NCBI GenBank assembly: GCA_002372015.1
Contig: DFIA01000076.1
Coordinates: forward strand, 1-21,085
Source of the DNA: Bacteroidales bacterium UBA3709
GTDB lineage: Bacteria; Bacteroidota; Bacteroidia; Bacteroidales; UBA932
Reading direction: 5' to 3'
DNA: 21,085 nt
Shown here: piece after piece, positions 1 through 6,675 of the stretch
How positions within the stretch are numbered: position 1 is the stretch's first letter
How the letters are laid out: each line of letters begins with the position of its first letter
The notes under the pieces: generated by a model
Database searches by the model: none
The model's input: only the letters and a program-made list of their open reading frames with translations
Told to the model about the DNA's origin: nothing
Program-made: the position numbers and the translations under genes

Positions 1-461
1 TACTCACCGGCACGGCAAACGGCCAGATTCTTTCTCTCCGGTTTCAAGGCAGCAGCCTCATAACAGTAACAAGGTATTTGCTGTTCGTCATAAATTCTTT
101 TAGCCAAGCCTCTTGCAAGTTCTGCACATTCTTCTATTGTTATACCGGCTATGGGAATAAGAGGTAACACATCAGTAGCTCCGGAACGTGGATGAGCACC
201 TTTGTGCAATCTCATGTCTATCAGTTCTGAAGCCCTTTTAACTCCTTGAAAAGCAGCCTCTACTACGGCCTCAGGAGTACCCACAAAAGTTACAACTGTA
301 CGATTGGTTGCCTCTCCCGGATCTACATCCAAAACCTTAACACTCTCCTGCTTGCCGTTTACATTTACCTTAACTGCGGCAATTGCGGCTACTATTTTGT
401 CTATTACCTCGCGGTTGCGCCCCTCGCTGAAATTGGGCACACATTCAATAATTTTTTTCAT
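1..461 (-). CDS. ftcD: Glutamate formimidoyltransferase, N-terminal part (cut by left window edge)
   Basis: Transfers the formimino group of N-formimino-L-glutamate to tetrahydrofolate, a late step of histidine breakdown in the cytoplasm. Only the first 153 codons lie in the window; the gene continues past base 1. Visible family signatures are the start MKKIIECVPNFSEGR, the stretch DVDPGEATNRTVVTFVG (about residues 45-61) and MRLHKGAHPRSGATDV (about 83-98). His86 or His90 in that stretch should match the catalytic His of the animal enzyme. The start is the ATG at 459-461, which gives the canonical N-terminus. The gene has its own upstream region and reads away from the LysO-like pair. Other histidine-utilisation genes, if linked, must lie left of the window. 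Family sure; whether a cyclodeaminase domain is fused cannot be seen. Confidence 0.93.
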   Translation of the reverse strand, partial: MKKIIECVPNFSEGRNREVIDKIVAAIAAVKVNVNGKQESVKVLDVDPGEATNRTVVTFVGTPEAVVEAAFQGVKRASELIDMRLHKGAHPRSGATDVLPLIPIAGITIEECAELARGLAKRIYDEQQIPCYCYEAAALKPERKNLAVCRAGE

Positions 462-508
462 ATAAACTTATTTTGAATTTTCTAATTATAATCCGATTTT
501 TGAAGCCC

Positions 509-541
509 TAAAGGTATAAAATATATCCATACTTTCTCAAA
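509..541 (-). promoter_or_regulatory. Candidate Bacteroidota-type promoter of ftcD
   Basis: On the minus strand TTTG (538-541) is followed after 21 bases by TACCTTTA (509-516), one mismatch from the Bacteroidota -7 consensus TAnnTTTG with the usual 19-21 base spacing. Transcription would start near base 502, leaving a leader of about 40 bases before the ATG. The match is good but not exact. Confidence 0.4.
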
Positions 542-588
542 AAAACGCACGAACTATTATCCATCCAAATTTCCAAAGCACTGAATTC

Positions 589-1212
589 TTATAGTGCGAG
601 CAGAAATGTAAGCAAAAAAGGAACTACTATGTTAATCACTATTCCAAAATACAAAACCGCAGGCAGAATAGCATTGCCTTCGGCCTTGAGAATCATTGGA
701 AGCGTAGTGTCTGTTACCGTGGCACCACCTGCAGCAGTAGAGGCAAATCTACCGAATATTTTTCCAAGTGGCTTGGCAGAAACTATCGTAAACAGCTCGC
801 GGATAAGATTTGTCAGAAGACAAACAGAGCCCGTGGTAGCTCCCCATGCTTGAGTTGTAAGAATTGCAGAAAGAGAATAGTAGCCCATTGCTGAATTTAT
901 GGTAACGGCCTTAAAAAGCCCCAGTTCTAACCCTAAAATGCGTATCATCAAAAAAGCCATTACAGAACCTATCCATGTTCCTAAGAGGGCTATAACAGGT
1001 AGCCATAACACGCTTTTAGGTAATTTTTTTACAACTGTAAGCACACTATCTCCTATACCTATGCTCACACCCACAAAAAAGAGCATTGCATAGAGCACCC
1101 AATTCGCATATAGTTCAAAATCAAGATTATAAAAACCTTCCGGTAGTATTCCGGTAAGGGCTATAACAAGTCCTATTATAAAACATCCGAGTATTATGGC
1201 ACTCTCCTTCAT
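589..1212 (-). CDS. LysO-family (DUF340) exporter, C-terminal half as a separate protein
   Basis: A 207-residue polytopic inner-membrane protein matching the C-terminal part of the LysO/YbjE lysine exporter family. It has about six hydrophobic segments. Family-like stretches are FFVGVSIGIGD (about residues 45-55), GYYSLSAILTTQA (about 110-122), LLTNLIREL and GGATVTDTTLPMI (about 162-174), the last being the conserved DTTLP motif. It starts two bases after the stop of the upstream 113-residue frame, which carries the N-terminal part, so the two presumably assemble into one transporter from one transcript. Proposed substrate (lysine or toxic analogues) is by family only. A two-gene form of this family is, to my recollection, common in Bacteroidales, so this is unlikely to be a recent frameshift. 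Confidence 0.85.
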   Translation of the reverse strand: MKESAIILGCFIIGLVIALTGILPEGFYNLDFELYANWVLYAMLFFVGVSIGIGDSVLTVVKKLPKSVLWLPVIALLGTWIGSVMAFLMIRILGLELGLFKAVTINSAMGYYSLSAILTTQAWGATTGSVCLLTNLIRELFTIVSAKPLGKIFGRFASTAAGGATVTDTTLPMILKAEGNAILPAVLYFGIVINIVVPFLLTFLLAL

Positions 1213-1214
1213 AC

Positions 1215-1556
1215 CTACTTTCCTTTAGCTCTTCCCGCCTGTTGCTTAGCTTCTGCAGTATCTTTGGCTACATTGCTATGATTAGTTTTGGAACGCTGGT
1301 CTATTACATACTTTGTAAAAAGCCATGTAAGAACTACCGCACCTCCTGTACCACACGCAAACAGTATTACAGACATTACACCTGTAGAGCGGATAGAACT
1401 CGTAATTTCTTTGTTAAGACCTACTCGTAAACCCATTATAAACAAAAGAATACACACGGTTACCATAACCGCAGGAGCTACCCAAGCATTTTTTTTAGTT
1501 CTTAGGAATCGTCCTACAATTATACCAACTATCATGAGGCCGAGTGTAAGTAACAT
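1215..1556 (-). CDS. LysO-family (DUF340) exporter, N-terminal half as a separate protein
   Basis: A 113-residue membrane protein with three hydrophobic segments, matching the N-terminal part of LysO-type exporters: MLLTLGLMIVGIIVGRF at the start, a second helix ending in FIMGLRVG, then a third helix. A hydrophilic, Lys/Ala-rich tail of about 30 residues follows. The frame stays open upstream to an ATG at 1647-1649, but the extra 31 residues are not hydrophobic or family-like and would begin upstream of the likely promoter. I therefore chose the ATG at 1554-1556, which puts the first helix at the N-terminus as in the family. The C-terminal half of the transporter follows two bases after its stop. 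Confidence 0.8.
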   Translation of the reverse strand: MLLTLGLMIVGIIVGRFLRTKKNAWVAPAVMVTVCILLFIMGLRVGLNKEITSSIRSTGVMSVILFACGTGGAVVLTWLFTKYVIDQRSKTNHSNVAKDTAEAKQQAGRAKGK

Positions 1557-1563
1557 AGGAATG

Positions 1564-1616
1564 CAAATATAGCATTGTTTATCTCCTAAACGTAACAATT
1601 TAAGGTTAGATTCAAA
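1564..1616 (-). promoter_or_regulatory. Candidate promoter(s) of the LysO-like pair
   Basis: Two -7 candidates are present on the minus strand. TACGTTTA (1587-1594) has TTTG (1613-1616) 18 bases upstream and would give a leader of about 24 bases containing AGGAGA (1582-1587). TATATTTG (1564-1571) matches the consensus exactly but lacks a -33 TTTG and would start transcription almost at the ATG. Both place the start of transcription downstream of the longer upstream reading frame, supporting the ATG at 1556. Confidence 0.35.
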
Positions 1617-1625
1617 ACAGATTCT

Positions 1626-1633
1626 TATCTTTG
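1626..1633 (+). promoter_or_regulatory. -7 promoter box of the C69 dipeptidase gene
   Basis: TATCTTTG is an exact TAnnTTTG match, about 40 bases upstream of the ATG at 1673. No good TTTG lies 19-21 bases upstream, so only the -7 half is supported. It is divergent to the LysO-side promoter. Confidence 0.4.
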
Positions 1634-1672
1634 TTAACATAAAAGTCAATATCAGTAATTGATTTCATCTTT

Positions 1673-3316
1673 ATGAAAAGGTTTTATTTCTACTTGGTCT
1701 TTGTGTCTTCCCTTATAGTGGGAAGCTTTGTTTCCCCTACTGTTAGTGCCGCACAAACCTTACCTAAGCTCCCTGATAATGAACCCGTAAAGGAGAGTTG
1801 CACTTCTATAGTGGTGGGCAAAGGGGCTTCGTCCGATGGAAGCGTTATGACAGCACATAGCTGCGATGCTAACTATCGCACATGGCTGACTATAGAGCCA
1901 CGAAAAGTATTTGCACCCGGCAGCAAAGACGAAATCTATTGGGGACGCCTACATACAGAAGAGCCTTACGATATGAGAAATACCACGTTAAAAGGCTCTG
2001 TACCCCCACCAACAGAGGAAACTTTCCGATACTTGAATGTAGCCTACCCTTGTATGAATGAGAAGCAGCTTGCTATGGGAGAAACTACTACAGAGGGCAA
2101 GAGAGAACTGGTTAATAAAGAAGGTCTCTTTCAGATAGAAGAATTAGAAAGAATAGCCCTGCAAAGATGTTCTACAGCACGCCAAGCTATTGCCCTCATG
2201 GGAAAACTTGCAGAAGAATATGGCTATGGCGATTGGGGAGAGTGCCTCACCGTAATAGATAAGCACGAAGCCTGTCTGTTTGAAATATATGGTACTGGAA
2301 AAAGCGGAAAGAAGCCGGGAGCCTTATGGGTGGCGCAGAGAATACCCGATAATCATGTTGGAGTGAGTGCCAATATACCACGAATAGGCATAGTAGATTT
2401 TAATAAGCCAGATCAGTTCATGTATGCCTCAGACTTAAAAGAAAGATGCTTGGAACTTGGGTTCTGGGATGGTAAATCGCCTTTTAAGTTCTACCCTATG
2501 GTTTCCAGCAGCAAAAAAAATTTCTCGTACAGGGAGTATTATGTATTCAGCACCTTGGCACCAAGCTTAGGCCTGAGTATGCAAGACGAGGAGTTGCCAT
2601 TTTCTATTATACCTGAGAAAAAGGTTACTACAGAAAAAATGTTTGAACTGTACAGAGAAACATACGATGGCACAGAGTTAGACCAAGTAAAAAATCTTAA
2701 AATAGAAGTAAAAAGAAGAGTTAGAAACTCTGAGGGAGAAATGGTTACAATATCCGACACCGTAAGTCCTATTAGCACTTTCATGACTAACGATACTCGC
2801 TCACTACTCAATAAGCTCAAACCGGGCAGTGCACCAAGAATCAGAACTATTGCCGTTATTCAATGCTCTTATTCAGAGATTATTAAACTTAGAAGCTGGC
2901 TTCCAGACGAGGTTGGAGGTGTAGCTTACTTTGCATTCGACAACCCTGCACAAACTCCAAGAGTGCCTATATATGCAGGCCAAACCAGCCTGCCTGCCGG
3001 ATTTGATGTCTGCGGTCAAAAACGCTATAGGAAAGATGCTGCTATATGGAGATTCAGAGAAACAAACCGTATAGCCACCATTGGATGGGACAGAACAAAA
3101 AAGCAGTTAAGGAAAGCTCTTGCCGAATACGACACAATGTTGTTTGAAGATACCAAGCTATTAGAAGAAAAAGCGGTTAAACTCATAAAAGATGGAAAAA
3201 CGCAAGAGGCCGTAACCTTACTCAACGAATACTGCAAACGTATTAGTGCTGCACAACAGAAAACTTGGGAAGAACTAAGAGAAGAGTTCTGGAGCATTTA
3301 TGCCCGTAGTATGTAA
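1673..3316 (+). CDS. Secreted C69-family dipeptidase (PepD-like Ntn hydrolase)
   Basis: A 547-residue peptidase of the C69 family, N-terminal-nucleophile hydrolases that release dipeptides or short peptides. Residues 1-27 form a Sec signal peptide (basic start, hydrophobic core, likely cleavage after VSAA), so it acts in the periplasm or outside the cell. The family block begins at Cys43 in ESCTSIVVGKGASSDGSVM, and AHSCDANYRTW follows. Cys43 is the expected nucleophile exposed by removal of the pro-segment. The remaining sequence is one long domain with a charged helical tail (about 470-547). The CaCA antiporter starts 40 bases downstream on the same strand and may be co-transcribed. A dipeptidase fits a peptide-fermenting lifestyle, alongside the histidine-degradation gene at the left edge; that link is inference. 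Confidence 0.92.
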   Translation: MKRFYFYLVFVSSLIVGSFVSPTVSAAQTLPKLPDNEPVKESCTSIVVGKGASSDGSVMTAHSCDANYRTWLTIEPRKVFAPGSKDEIYWGRLHTEEPYDMRNTTLKGSVPPPTEETFRYLNVAYPCMNEKQLAMGETTTEGKRELVNKEGLFQIEELERIALQRCSTARQAIALMGKLAEEYGYGDWGECLTVIDKHEACLFEIYGTGKSGKKPGALWVAQRIPDNHVGVSANIPRIGIVDFNKPDQFMYASDLKERCLELGFWDGKSPFKFYPMVSSSKKNFSYREYYVFSTLAPSLGLSMQDEELPFSIIPEKKVTTEKMFELYRETYDGTELDQVKNLKIEVKRRVRNSEGEMVTISDTVSPISTFMTNDTRSLLNKLKPGSAPRIRTIAVIQCSYSEIIKLRSWLPDEVGGVAYFAFDNPAQTPRVPIYAGQTSLPAGFDVCGQKRYRKDAAIWRFRETNRIATIGWDRTKKQLRKALAEYDTMLFEDTKLLEEKAVKLIKDGKTQEAVTLLNEYCKRISAAQQKTWEELREEFWSIYARSM

Positions 3317-3356
3317 ACAACTGAATATAATAACATAACTTCTTCACCCCAAAGAC

Positions 3357-4337
3357 ATGACTATACCTGTTTTACTCTTAATCCTCGGTCTTGCTACTGT
3401 TTGTGCAGGCGCACATTTTATGGTAGAAGGTTCTTCCAGAATTGCTTCCAGATTCGGCATATCTGATATGGTTATAGGTATGACCGTTGTGGCTATAGGC
3501 ACATCTGCTCCGGAAATGGTTGTCAGTTATTTGGGTGCCTTTAAGGGAAGTGCCGGAATGGCTATAGGAAATGTCTTAGGTTCAAACATTTGCAACATCC
3601 TGCTTATAATAGGCCTAAGCTCCCTTTTATATCCATTGTCTGTTTCTAAAGAGAATGTTAACAGAGATTTGATATTCGTTTTCCTATCCACAATTGTATT
3701 ATTGATTGTATCATTCGATATGCAGATAGGTTCCATGACAATAGACGATGATATGTCGGCCAATTACATTACCAGAAGCGATGGTATGCTACTCATACTA
3801 TTTTTTGTTGTATTTATGGTATATTCCATATCAAGTGCAAAACGTAAGGAAGAAGGTAGCGAAGCTAAAAAGGAGAACAGCAAAAAATTCAATTTTTGGT
3901 TAGCCTTACTGATGCTTGTTGGAGGCCTGGCCGCTCTTATATGGGGAGGCAATCTGCTAGTAAACAACGCCACCATAATAGCTAAGAATGCCGGAGTTTC
4001 CGATGTTGTAATAGGCTCTACCATAGTAGCCATAGGAACCAGCCTTCCAGAGCTTGCCACAAGCGTAGTGGCTGCCCTGAGAAAGAAAGTAGGGCTTGCA
4101 CTTGGCAATGTTGTAGGAAGCAATATTTTTAATGTATTCCTAATTCTTGGCGGATGCGGAGTAATTGCTCCTATGCCGCTTGAGAGCATCAACCACATCC
4201 ACTTTATTTTCCTCACGGTTGCAACATTATTGCTCTTACTGACAGCCAGAACCAGTTTCAAAATTCGCCGATTTGAAGGAGCCCTGCTCTTAGCGTTTTA
4301 TGCTCTATACATTATCGTGAATCTTTCTGTACGGTAA
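3357..4337 (+). CDS. CaCA-family Na+/Ca2+ antiporter (YrbG-like)
   Basis: A 326-residue inner-membrane cation/Ca2+ exchanger with the two inverted alpha-repeats that define the family. Repeat 1 has GTSAPE (residues 48-53) and GNVLGSNICN (71-80). Repeat 2 has GTSLPE (227-232) and GNVVGSNIFN (250-259). The paired acidic residues in the two TS-PE motifs and the Asn/Ser residues of GN--GSN form the ion site in solved relatives. A basic, hydrophilic loop (about 161-178) separates the two halves, giving the usual ten-helix layout. Length is normal for prokaryotic members. The ion pair exchanged is by family; the sequence alone does not decide between Na+ and H+ coupling. Confidence 0.93.
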   Translation: MTIPVLLLILGLATVCAGAHFMVEGSSRIASRFGISDMVIGMTVVAIGTSAPEMVVSYLGAFKGSAGMAIGNVLGSNICNILLIIGLSSLLYPLSVSKENVNRDLIFVFLSTIVLLIVSFDMQIGSMTIDDDMSANYITRSDGMLLILFFVVFMVYSISSAKRKEEGSEAKKENSKKFNFWLALLMLVGGLAALIWGGNLLVNNATIIAKNAGVSDVVIGSTIVAIGTSLPELATSVVAALRKKVGLALGNVVGSNIFNVFLILGGCGVIAPMPLESINHIHFIFLTVATLLLLLTARTSFKIRRFEGALLLAFYALYIIVNLSVR

Positions 4338-4359
4338 AACCAAGTATCAGGATTTTTTT

Positions 4360-4367
4360 TATATTTG
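4360..4367 (+). promoter_or_regulatory. -7 promoter box of the MarR-Hdr-cysteate synthase operon
   Basis: TATATTTG, an exact TAnnTTTG match followed by GC as is common in Bacteroidota, lies 48 bases before the MarR start codon. Transcription would begin near 4374. No convincing -33 TTTG is present at the right distance, which would fit a weak or regulated promoter. It is the only good promoter motif I see in front of the seven co-oriented genes up to 11209. Confidence 0.5.
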
Positions 4368-4388
4368 CGCTTGCATAAAAAAGTAAAC

Positions 4389-4420
4389 TATCATACTATA
4401 AACATTTTTATTATATGATA
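4389..4420 (+). promoter_or_regulatory. Imperfect inverted repeat over the MarR start: candidate autoregulatory operator
   Basis: The arms TATCATACTATAA (4389-4401) and TTATTATATGATA (4408-4420) are inverted copies with 11 of 13 positions paired and a 6-base centre. The outer TATCATA/TATGATA is perfect. The repeat lies just downstream of the predicted transcription start and covers the ATG of the MarR gene at 4415, a position where a bound dimer would block expression. MarR proteins commonly bind such AT-rich palindromes and repress their own operon. It could also act as an RNA hairpin hiding the start codon. AT-rich sequence makes chance repeats possible. Confidence 0.4.
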
Positions 4421-4894
4421 CTTAACAAACAAGTAGGAATGTTTCTCAATCTGGTACACAATCGCTTCAAGCAATATGTGGCAGGAATTTTTGAGAGTCA
4501 AGGGTTCAATATCACGCCAGAACAGTTCCTTGTAATGGACACTCTATGGGATGAAGGGGTACTTACCCAGCAACAAATTGCAGACTATCTTCTCAAAGAT
4601 AAAAATTCGGTGGTCAAACTGGTAGATGGCTTAGAAGAGAGAAAGCTTGTAAGGAGGGCCAGCAATCCAAAAGACAGAAGACAAAATCTGATTGAAGTTA
4701 CAGAATACGCAAAATCTATTCAAGGCAAAGTTACAGGATTGGCAATGGATGCTGTTGATCATATAATAAAAGGCATACCAAGAGAAGATATGCACAAGTT
4801 TATCTCCGTCTTGAGCAAGATGGCAGAAAACATGAGCAACGATATCAATCTTATAGCACTTGCTGCCAAGTATCCTACCAAGAAAAAACAATAA
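4415..4894 (+). CDS. MarR-family transcriptional regulator
   Basis: A 159-residue winged-helix regulator, usual size for MarR. The helix-turn-helix lies about residues 50-77 (LTQQQIADYLLKDKNSVVKL) and the wing about 85-98 with the characteristic DRRQNLIEVT. Flanking helices at both ends should form the dimer interface. The protein has no cysteine, so it cannot be a thiol-based redox switch like OhrR; a small-molecule ligand is more likely. It is the first gene of the operon, with only three bases to the HdrC-like gene, and its start lies inside an inverted repeat. It probably controls its own transcript together with the Hdr-like and cysteate synthase-like genes. The ligand is unknown; a sulfur compound such as sulfite or persulfide would suit the context but nothing in the sequence proves it. 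Confidence 0.92.
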   Translation: MILNKQVGMFLNLVHNRFKQYVAGIFESQGFNITPEQFLVMDTLWDEGVLTQQQIADYLLKDKNSVVKLVDGLEERKLVRRASNPKDRRQNLIEVTEYAKSIQGKVTGLAMDAVDHIIKGIPREDMHKFISVLSKMAENMSNDINLIALAAKYPTKKKQ

Positions 4895-4897
4895 ACC

Positions 4898-5593
4898 ATG
4901 GGAAAACTCTACGATCAACTCATGAAAGACTACAGGCTAAGAGAAGGTCTTAATGCCTGCATCAATTGTGGCACATGCACAGCCATTTGTCCCGCCGCCG
5001 AATTTTACAAATACGATCCAAGAAGAATTGTAGATATTGTTCAGCATAAAGACGATGCACAGATAGAAGAATTATTGAAAAGCGATACTATATGGTATTG
5101 CGGAGAATGTATGAGCTGTGTAACACGATGCCCGAGAAAGAATGCCGCCGGACTAATTATCATGGCACTAAGAAATCTTTCTATACAAACGGGCTTTTTT
5201 ATGGAATCTGAAAAAGGAAGGCAAATGTATATCCTATGCAAGGATTTGAATCACAATGTATTAAACTATGGATACTGTGTATATCCAAGACATTTCGACT
5301 ACGCAAGCCATAAAGAGGCCGGCTTAGTTTGGGAGTGGGTATCTGAAAATATAGACGATGTCTTCGACAGATTAGGGGCTAATTTAGATAAAGAAGGAAC
5401 TGGAGCTATGAGAAAAATACCCCAGAAAGATTTAGACGAACTTAAAAGAATATACGATATCACAGGCGCAACAGACCGATTAGAGGCTGTTAGGCTGGCA
5501 GGAGAAAAAAAGGCGGCCGAACTCGGATTATCTGAAGAAGAATATTGCCAGAAACTTTATACAGAATGCAGTACCAAACATTTCAACCACTAA
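4898..5593 (+). CDS. HdrC-like double [4Fe-4S] electron-transfer subunit (C1)
   Basis: A 231-residue soluble iron-sulfur protein of the heterodisulfide reductase subunit C family. Two ferredoxin-type motifs are complete: C21-x2-C24-x2-C27-x3-C31-P and C68-x2-C71-x2-C74-x3-C78-P, each predicted to bind a [4Fe-4S] cluster. The remaining 150 residues lack cysteine-cluster motifs and are rich in charged helices; they make this protein longer than the 108-residue HdrC-like protein later in the operon. The HdrB-like gene follows after three bases, the usual pairing in HdrBC units, so this subunit should pass electrons between the flavoprotein and the HdrB-like site. No membrane segment is visible. 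Broad databases may name it succinate dehydrogenase or fumarate reductase iron-sulfur subunit, but no SDH flavoprotein is nearby. Confidence 0.85.
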   Translation: MGKLYDQLMKDYRLREGLNACINCGTCTAICPAAEFYKYDPRRIVDIVQHKDDAQIEELLKSDTIWYCGECMSCVTRCPRKNAAGLIIMALRNLSIQTGFFMESEKGRQMYILCKDLNHNVLNYGYCVYPRHFDYASHKEAGLVWEWVSENIDDVFDRLGANLDKEGTGAMRKIPQKDLDELKRIYDITGATDRLEAVRLAGEKKAAELGLSEEEYCQKLYTECSTKHFNH

Positions 5594-5596
5594 TTT

Positions 5597-6661
5597 ATGA
5601 TTTACGAAGGCAAGAAAAAAATCTGGGCTGATTACCAGAAAGAAATACCGGAAGACCATTATTTTTATGTCAGAAGTTGCATCAGGCAATCCTTTTTTCC
5701 GGCATCGGAGGCAACATTTATAGATATTACCAAAAGGCAATTAGGCAAAGATATATTTGAAACAGAGCATCATACAACCTGCGGAGGTATAGCATACCAC
5801 TCAGATACCATTCCGCACGAAACCGTTATGACAATAATAGCCAGGCAGTTTGCCTTGATGAAAAAATACGGTTACGAAAACTACGTATGCTCCTGCATAA
5901 CATCATTCGGCCTATACTGCGAAACTCTTGAAACATGGAGAGAATTTCCGGAACTGCAAGAAAAAATAGCCGATAACCTCTGGAAAACCTGCCAATTGGA
6001 GTTTGCAAAACCAAAGTATCTTGTCCACGCCAGTGATCTGATTTTCAAATACAGAATGCAGATTGCAGCAAAAAGTAAATATAAACTAATAAACAAGCAA
6101 ACCGGCCTGCCGCTTAAAGTTGTGGAGCATATCGGATGCCATTATTCAAAAATGTTTCCATCTAAAGGAGTGGGCGGAGCAGAATATCCGTATGTTTTGG
6201 TAGGTATGATAGAGGCCTGGGGCGGACAAATTATAGATTATCCAGAAAGAAGACATTGCTGCGGTTTTGGATTCAGGCAATATCTGATAAAGGGTAACAG
6301 AAGTTATTCTGTTTCCAATACCCACAAGAAATTTGAAAGCATGGAGCCTTTCAAGCCCGATATGATTATAACTAACTGCCCTGGCTGCCCTTATTTTTTA
6401 GACAGATGGCAATATGTAATTGCAGAAACTCAGGGTAAAACTTATGGGCAAGACGGCCACGGAATACCTGTGTTTACATACGAAGAAGTTGCCGGGCTTG
6501 TAATGGGCTACAATCCATGGGATCTTGGCTTGCAAACACATCAGGTTAGCGTAGAACCACTTCTGGATAAAATTGGTATTGAATATGATCCTTCTGCTAA
6601 ATACTTAGGAAAAAACGGTAAAGTTATAGGAGAACCCAAAAAACCAAATTGTCTAAAATAA
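5597..6661 (+). CDS. HdrB-like CCG-domain protein with one intact and one degenerate cluster motif (B1)
   Basis: A 354-residue protein with two CCG-type regions, the domain that in methanogen HdrB holds two unusual noncubane [4Fe-4S] clusters where a disulfide is split. The C-terminal motif is complete: C181-x39-C221-C222-x38-C261-x2-C264, seen as HCCGFGF and NCPGCPYF. The N-terminal region keeps the spacing but not all ligands: C28, then T61-C62-G in place of CCG, then C98-S-C100 in place of CxxC. So a normal cluster there is doubtful. The gene is three bases downstream of the HdrC-like gene and 14 bases upstream of the HdrA-like gene. Function as the catalytic partner of the complex is inferred from family and context; substrate unknown. 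Confidence 0.85.
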   Translation: MIYEGKKKIWADYQKEIPEDHYFYVRSCIRQSFFPASEATFIDITKRQLGKDIFETEHHTTCGGIAYHSDTIPHETVMTIIARQFALMKKYGYENYVCSCITSFGLYCETLETWREFPELQEKIADNLWKTCQLEFAKPKYLVHASDLIFKYRMQIAAKSKYKLINKQTGLPLKVVEHIGCHYSKMFPSKGVGGAEYPYVLVGMIEAWGGQIIDYPERRHCCGFGFRQYLIKGNRSYSVSNTHKKFESMEPFKPDMIITNCPGCPYFLDRWQYVIAETQGKTYGQDGHGIPVFTYEEVAGLVMGYNPWDLGLQTHQVSVEPLLDKIGIEYDPSAKYLGKNGKVIGEPKKPNCLK

Positions 6662-6675
6662 CCCATTAATCTAAA

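Noticed and set aside
246..476. Open plus-strand frame opposite ftcD
   Set aside because: Antisense shadow of a well-matched formimidoyltransferase; the translation has no domain-like features.
1573..1587. ATG at 1573-1575 (minus) behind a good AGGAGA ribosome-binding-like sequence
   Set aside because: It is out of frame with the LysO half and its reading frame gives no recognisable protein; Bacteroidota starts do not depend on such sequences.
1215..1649. Longer start (ATG at 1649) for the first LysO half
   Set aside because: The added 31 residues are not membrane-like, do not fit the family N-terminus, and start upstream of likely promoter boxes.
2512..2519. Run of eight A in the C69 dipeptidase gene as a phase-variation tract
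   Set aside because: The frame is intact across it, the run is short and lies mid-gene in AT-rich DNA.
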